Program-made: the position numbers and the translations under genes
Notes under the pieces: model-generated
What the model was told of the DNA's origin: nothing
The model's input: only the letters and a program-made list of their open reading frames with translations
Database searches by the model: none
In this document: one piece after another, positions 63,070-64,000 of the stretch
Position numbering within the stretch: position 1 is the stretch's first letter
How the letters are laid out: every line of letters starts with the position of its first letter
DNA from: Nitrospira sp.
GTDB taxonomy: Bacteria; Nitrospirota; Nitrospiria; Nitrospirales; Nitrospiraceae
Assembly: GCA_029194675.1 (NCBI GenBank)
Contig: JARFXP010000002.1
Location: forward strand, 1-64,000
DNA length: 64,000 bases
Direction of reading: 5' to 3'

Positions 63070-63987
63070 ATGTTAGAGATTCTCGGGAAGACCAACATTG
63101 ACTTCATGGGCAAGCGCAAGTTCTCGTTTCTCCTTTCAGGGATTATGGTCTTGCTCGGTCTCATCGCTCTCGTGCAGATTGCCCGAGGCGCGGCTAATTT
63201 GGGCATCGACTTCGCGGGAGGGACGGCTGTTCAACTCAAGTTCGAACAGCAGGTCCGGATCGATGAAGCCCGCAAGGCCCTGGAAACCAACGGCTTGAGT
63301 GATGCGGAGTTGCAGGAATTTGGACTAGACAACAAGCTCCTCATTCGGGTGAAGGCTTCCACGACGATCGAAGAGAAGACCGCGGATCGTGTGGTGGGAA
63401 TCTTCGCCAAAGAGTTCCCTGCCAATAAATTCGTGGTCGACTCCACCACTGAGATCGGACCGACCATCGGGAAGAAGCTTCAGGAAGATGCGCTCGTCGC
63501 AATCGTCATCTCATTTGCGGGCATTATCCTGTACATTGCGGCGCGATTCGAGCTCCGGTTCGGCGTCGCCGCCGCGTTGTCGACGTTTCATGACGTCTTG
63601 GCCGTGGTCGGGGCTTTCTACCTCTTGGACAAAGAAATTACCCTCCTGATCGTGACCGCGCTCTTGACGCTGGCGGGATATTCCTTGACCGACACCGTCG
63701 TGGTGTTTGATCGGATCAGAGAAAATCTGATGTTGCGGCGTCGAGAAAGCGAAGAAGCGACGATCAACGCCGCCATCAATCAGGTGTTGAGCCGTACCAT
63801 TGTGACCAGCTCAACCGTGGTGCTCGTTCTTATCCCGTTGACCGTGGCAGGCGGGGAAGTTCTGCACGATTTCTCACTTGCCCTGCTCTGGGGTGTGATT
63901 GTCGGCACCTATTCCTCGGTATTCGTTGCCAGCCCACTACTGCTCTTGTGGCCGGGAGCGCCAGGTCGACTCTTGAAACGCAGCTGA
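63070..63987 (+). CDS. secF: Protein translocase subunit SecF
   Basis: I take ATG 63070, which has AAAGGGAG 5 nt upstream and begins MLEILGKTNIDFMGKRKFSF, the usual SecF opening; ATG 63010 would add 20 residues with no ribosome site. The protein (305 aa) shows NLGIDFAGGTAVQLKFEQQV (F1), AARFELRFGVAAALSTFHDV, TLAGYSLTDTVVVFDRIREN (F4) and NQVLSRTIVTSSTVVLVLIP. It completes the SecDF pump. The stop at 63987 is 13 nt before the window end. Confidence 0.94.
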   Translation: MLEILGKTNIDFMGKRKFSFLLSGIMVLLGLIALVQIARGAANLGIDFAGGTAVQLKFEQQVRIDEARKALETNGLSDAELQEFGLDNKLLIRVKASTTIEEKTADRVVGIFAKEFPANKFVVDSTTEIGPTIGKKLQEDALVAIVISFAGIILYIAARFELRFGVAAALSTFHDVLAVVGAFYLLDKEITLLIVTALLTLAGYSLTDTVVVFDRIRENLMLRRRESEEATINAAINQVLSRTIVTSSTVVLVLIPLTVAGGEVLHDFSLALLWGVIVGTYSSVFVASPLLLLWPGAPGRLLKRS

Positions 63988-64000
63988 GCGAATGGTGGAA

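Overview
The window looks like a chromosomal segment of a Nitrospira-type nitrite-oxidising bacterium (Nitrospirota). This is inferred from the family mix: two paralogous cytochrome bd-like oxidase subunits, several fused c-type cytochromes, an NxrC/EB_dh-like heme protein and mobA. No rRNA or other taxonomic marker is present.

Layout. 0-4.8 kb: end of a TonB-dependent receptor, a TonB-C-domain protein, a PAP2 phosphatase, a CobW-type GTPase and asparagine synthetase. 4.8-16.7 kb: a decayed mobile region that opens with an intact plasmid-type parA-parB pair. It carries four copies of one perfect 20-bp palindrome (likely ParB/centromere sites) among broken IS1634, IS4, ISL3, IS110 and RAYT transposases. 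16.7-24.3 kb: secreted LamG and C-type-lectin proteins, a HEAT lipoprotein, two toxin-antitoxin loci (the second toxin split by a 184-bp MITE) and a small cytochrome c cluster. 24.5-31.5 kb: a P450, a phosphotransferase and a 5'-truncated glycosyltransferase, flanked and interrupted by two decayed copies of one IS3-family element, with a tRNA 3'-end-like scar next to one copy. 31.5-36.2 kb: a heme lipoprotein, a DUF2254 membrane protein, TadA, and an ECF sigma/anti-sigma pair.

36.3-39.9 kb (minus strand) is the most novel part. A 54-aa peptide has a leader matching lasso-peptide spacing (Y-17, P-14, L-12, T-2, G+1, with Asp at core position 9). It is followed by a translationally coupled set: a methyltransferase fused to a PqqD/RRE-like domain, an HPr-kinase-like P-loop protein and a nucleotidyltransferase. 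No lasso protease (B2) or cyclase (C) is nearby, so this looks like an orphan or unconventional RiPP pathway.

40.1-56.3 kb (plus strand) is a respiratory/biogenesis block: a secreted protein, methyltransferase, DUF420, PCP_red, membrane proteins, the first bd-like oxidase, DUF3047, two FGE-fold proteins without catalytic cysteines, three tiny one-helix proteins, the second bd-like oxidase, three c-type cytochrome proteins and a strong terminator. 56.3-64 kb is housekeeping: mobA, a heptosyltransferase-like gene, argS, tgt, yajC, secD, secF.
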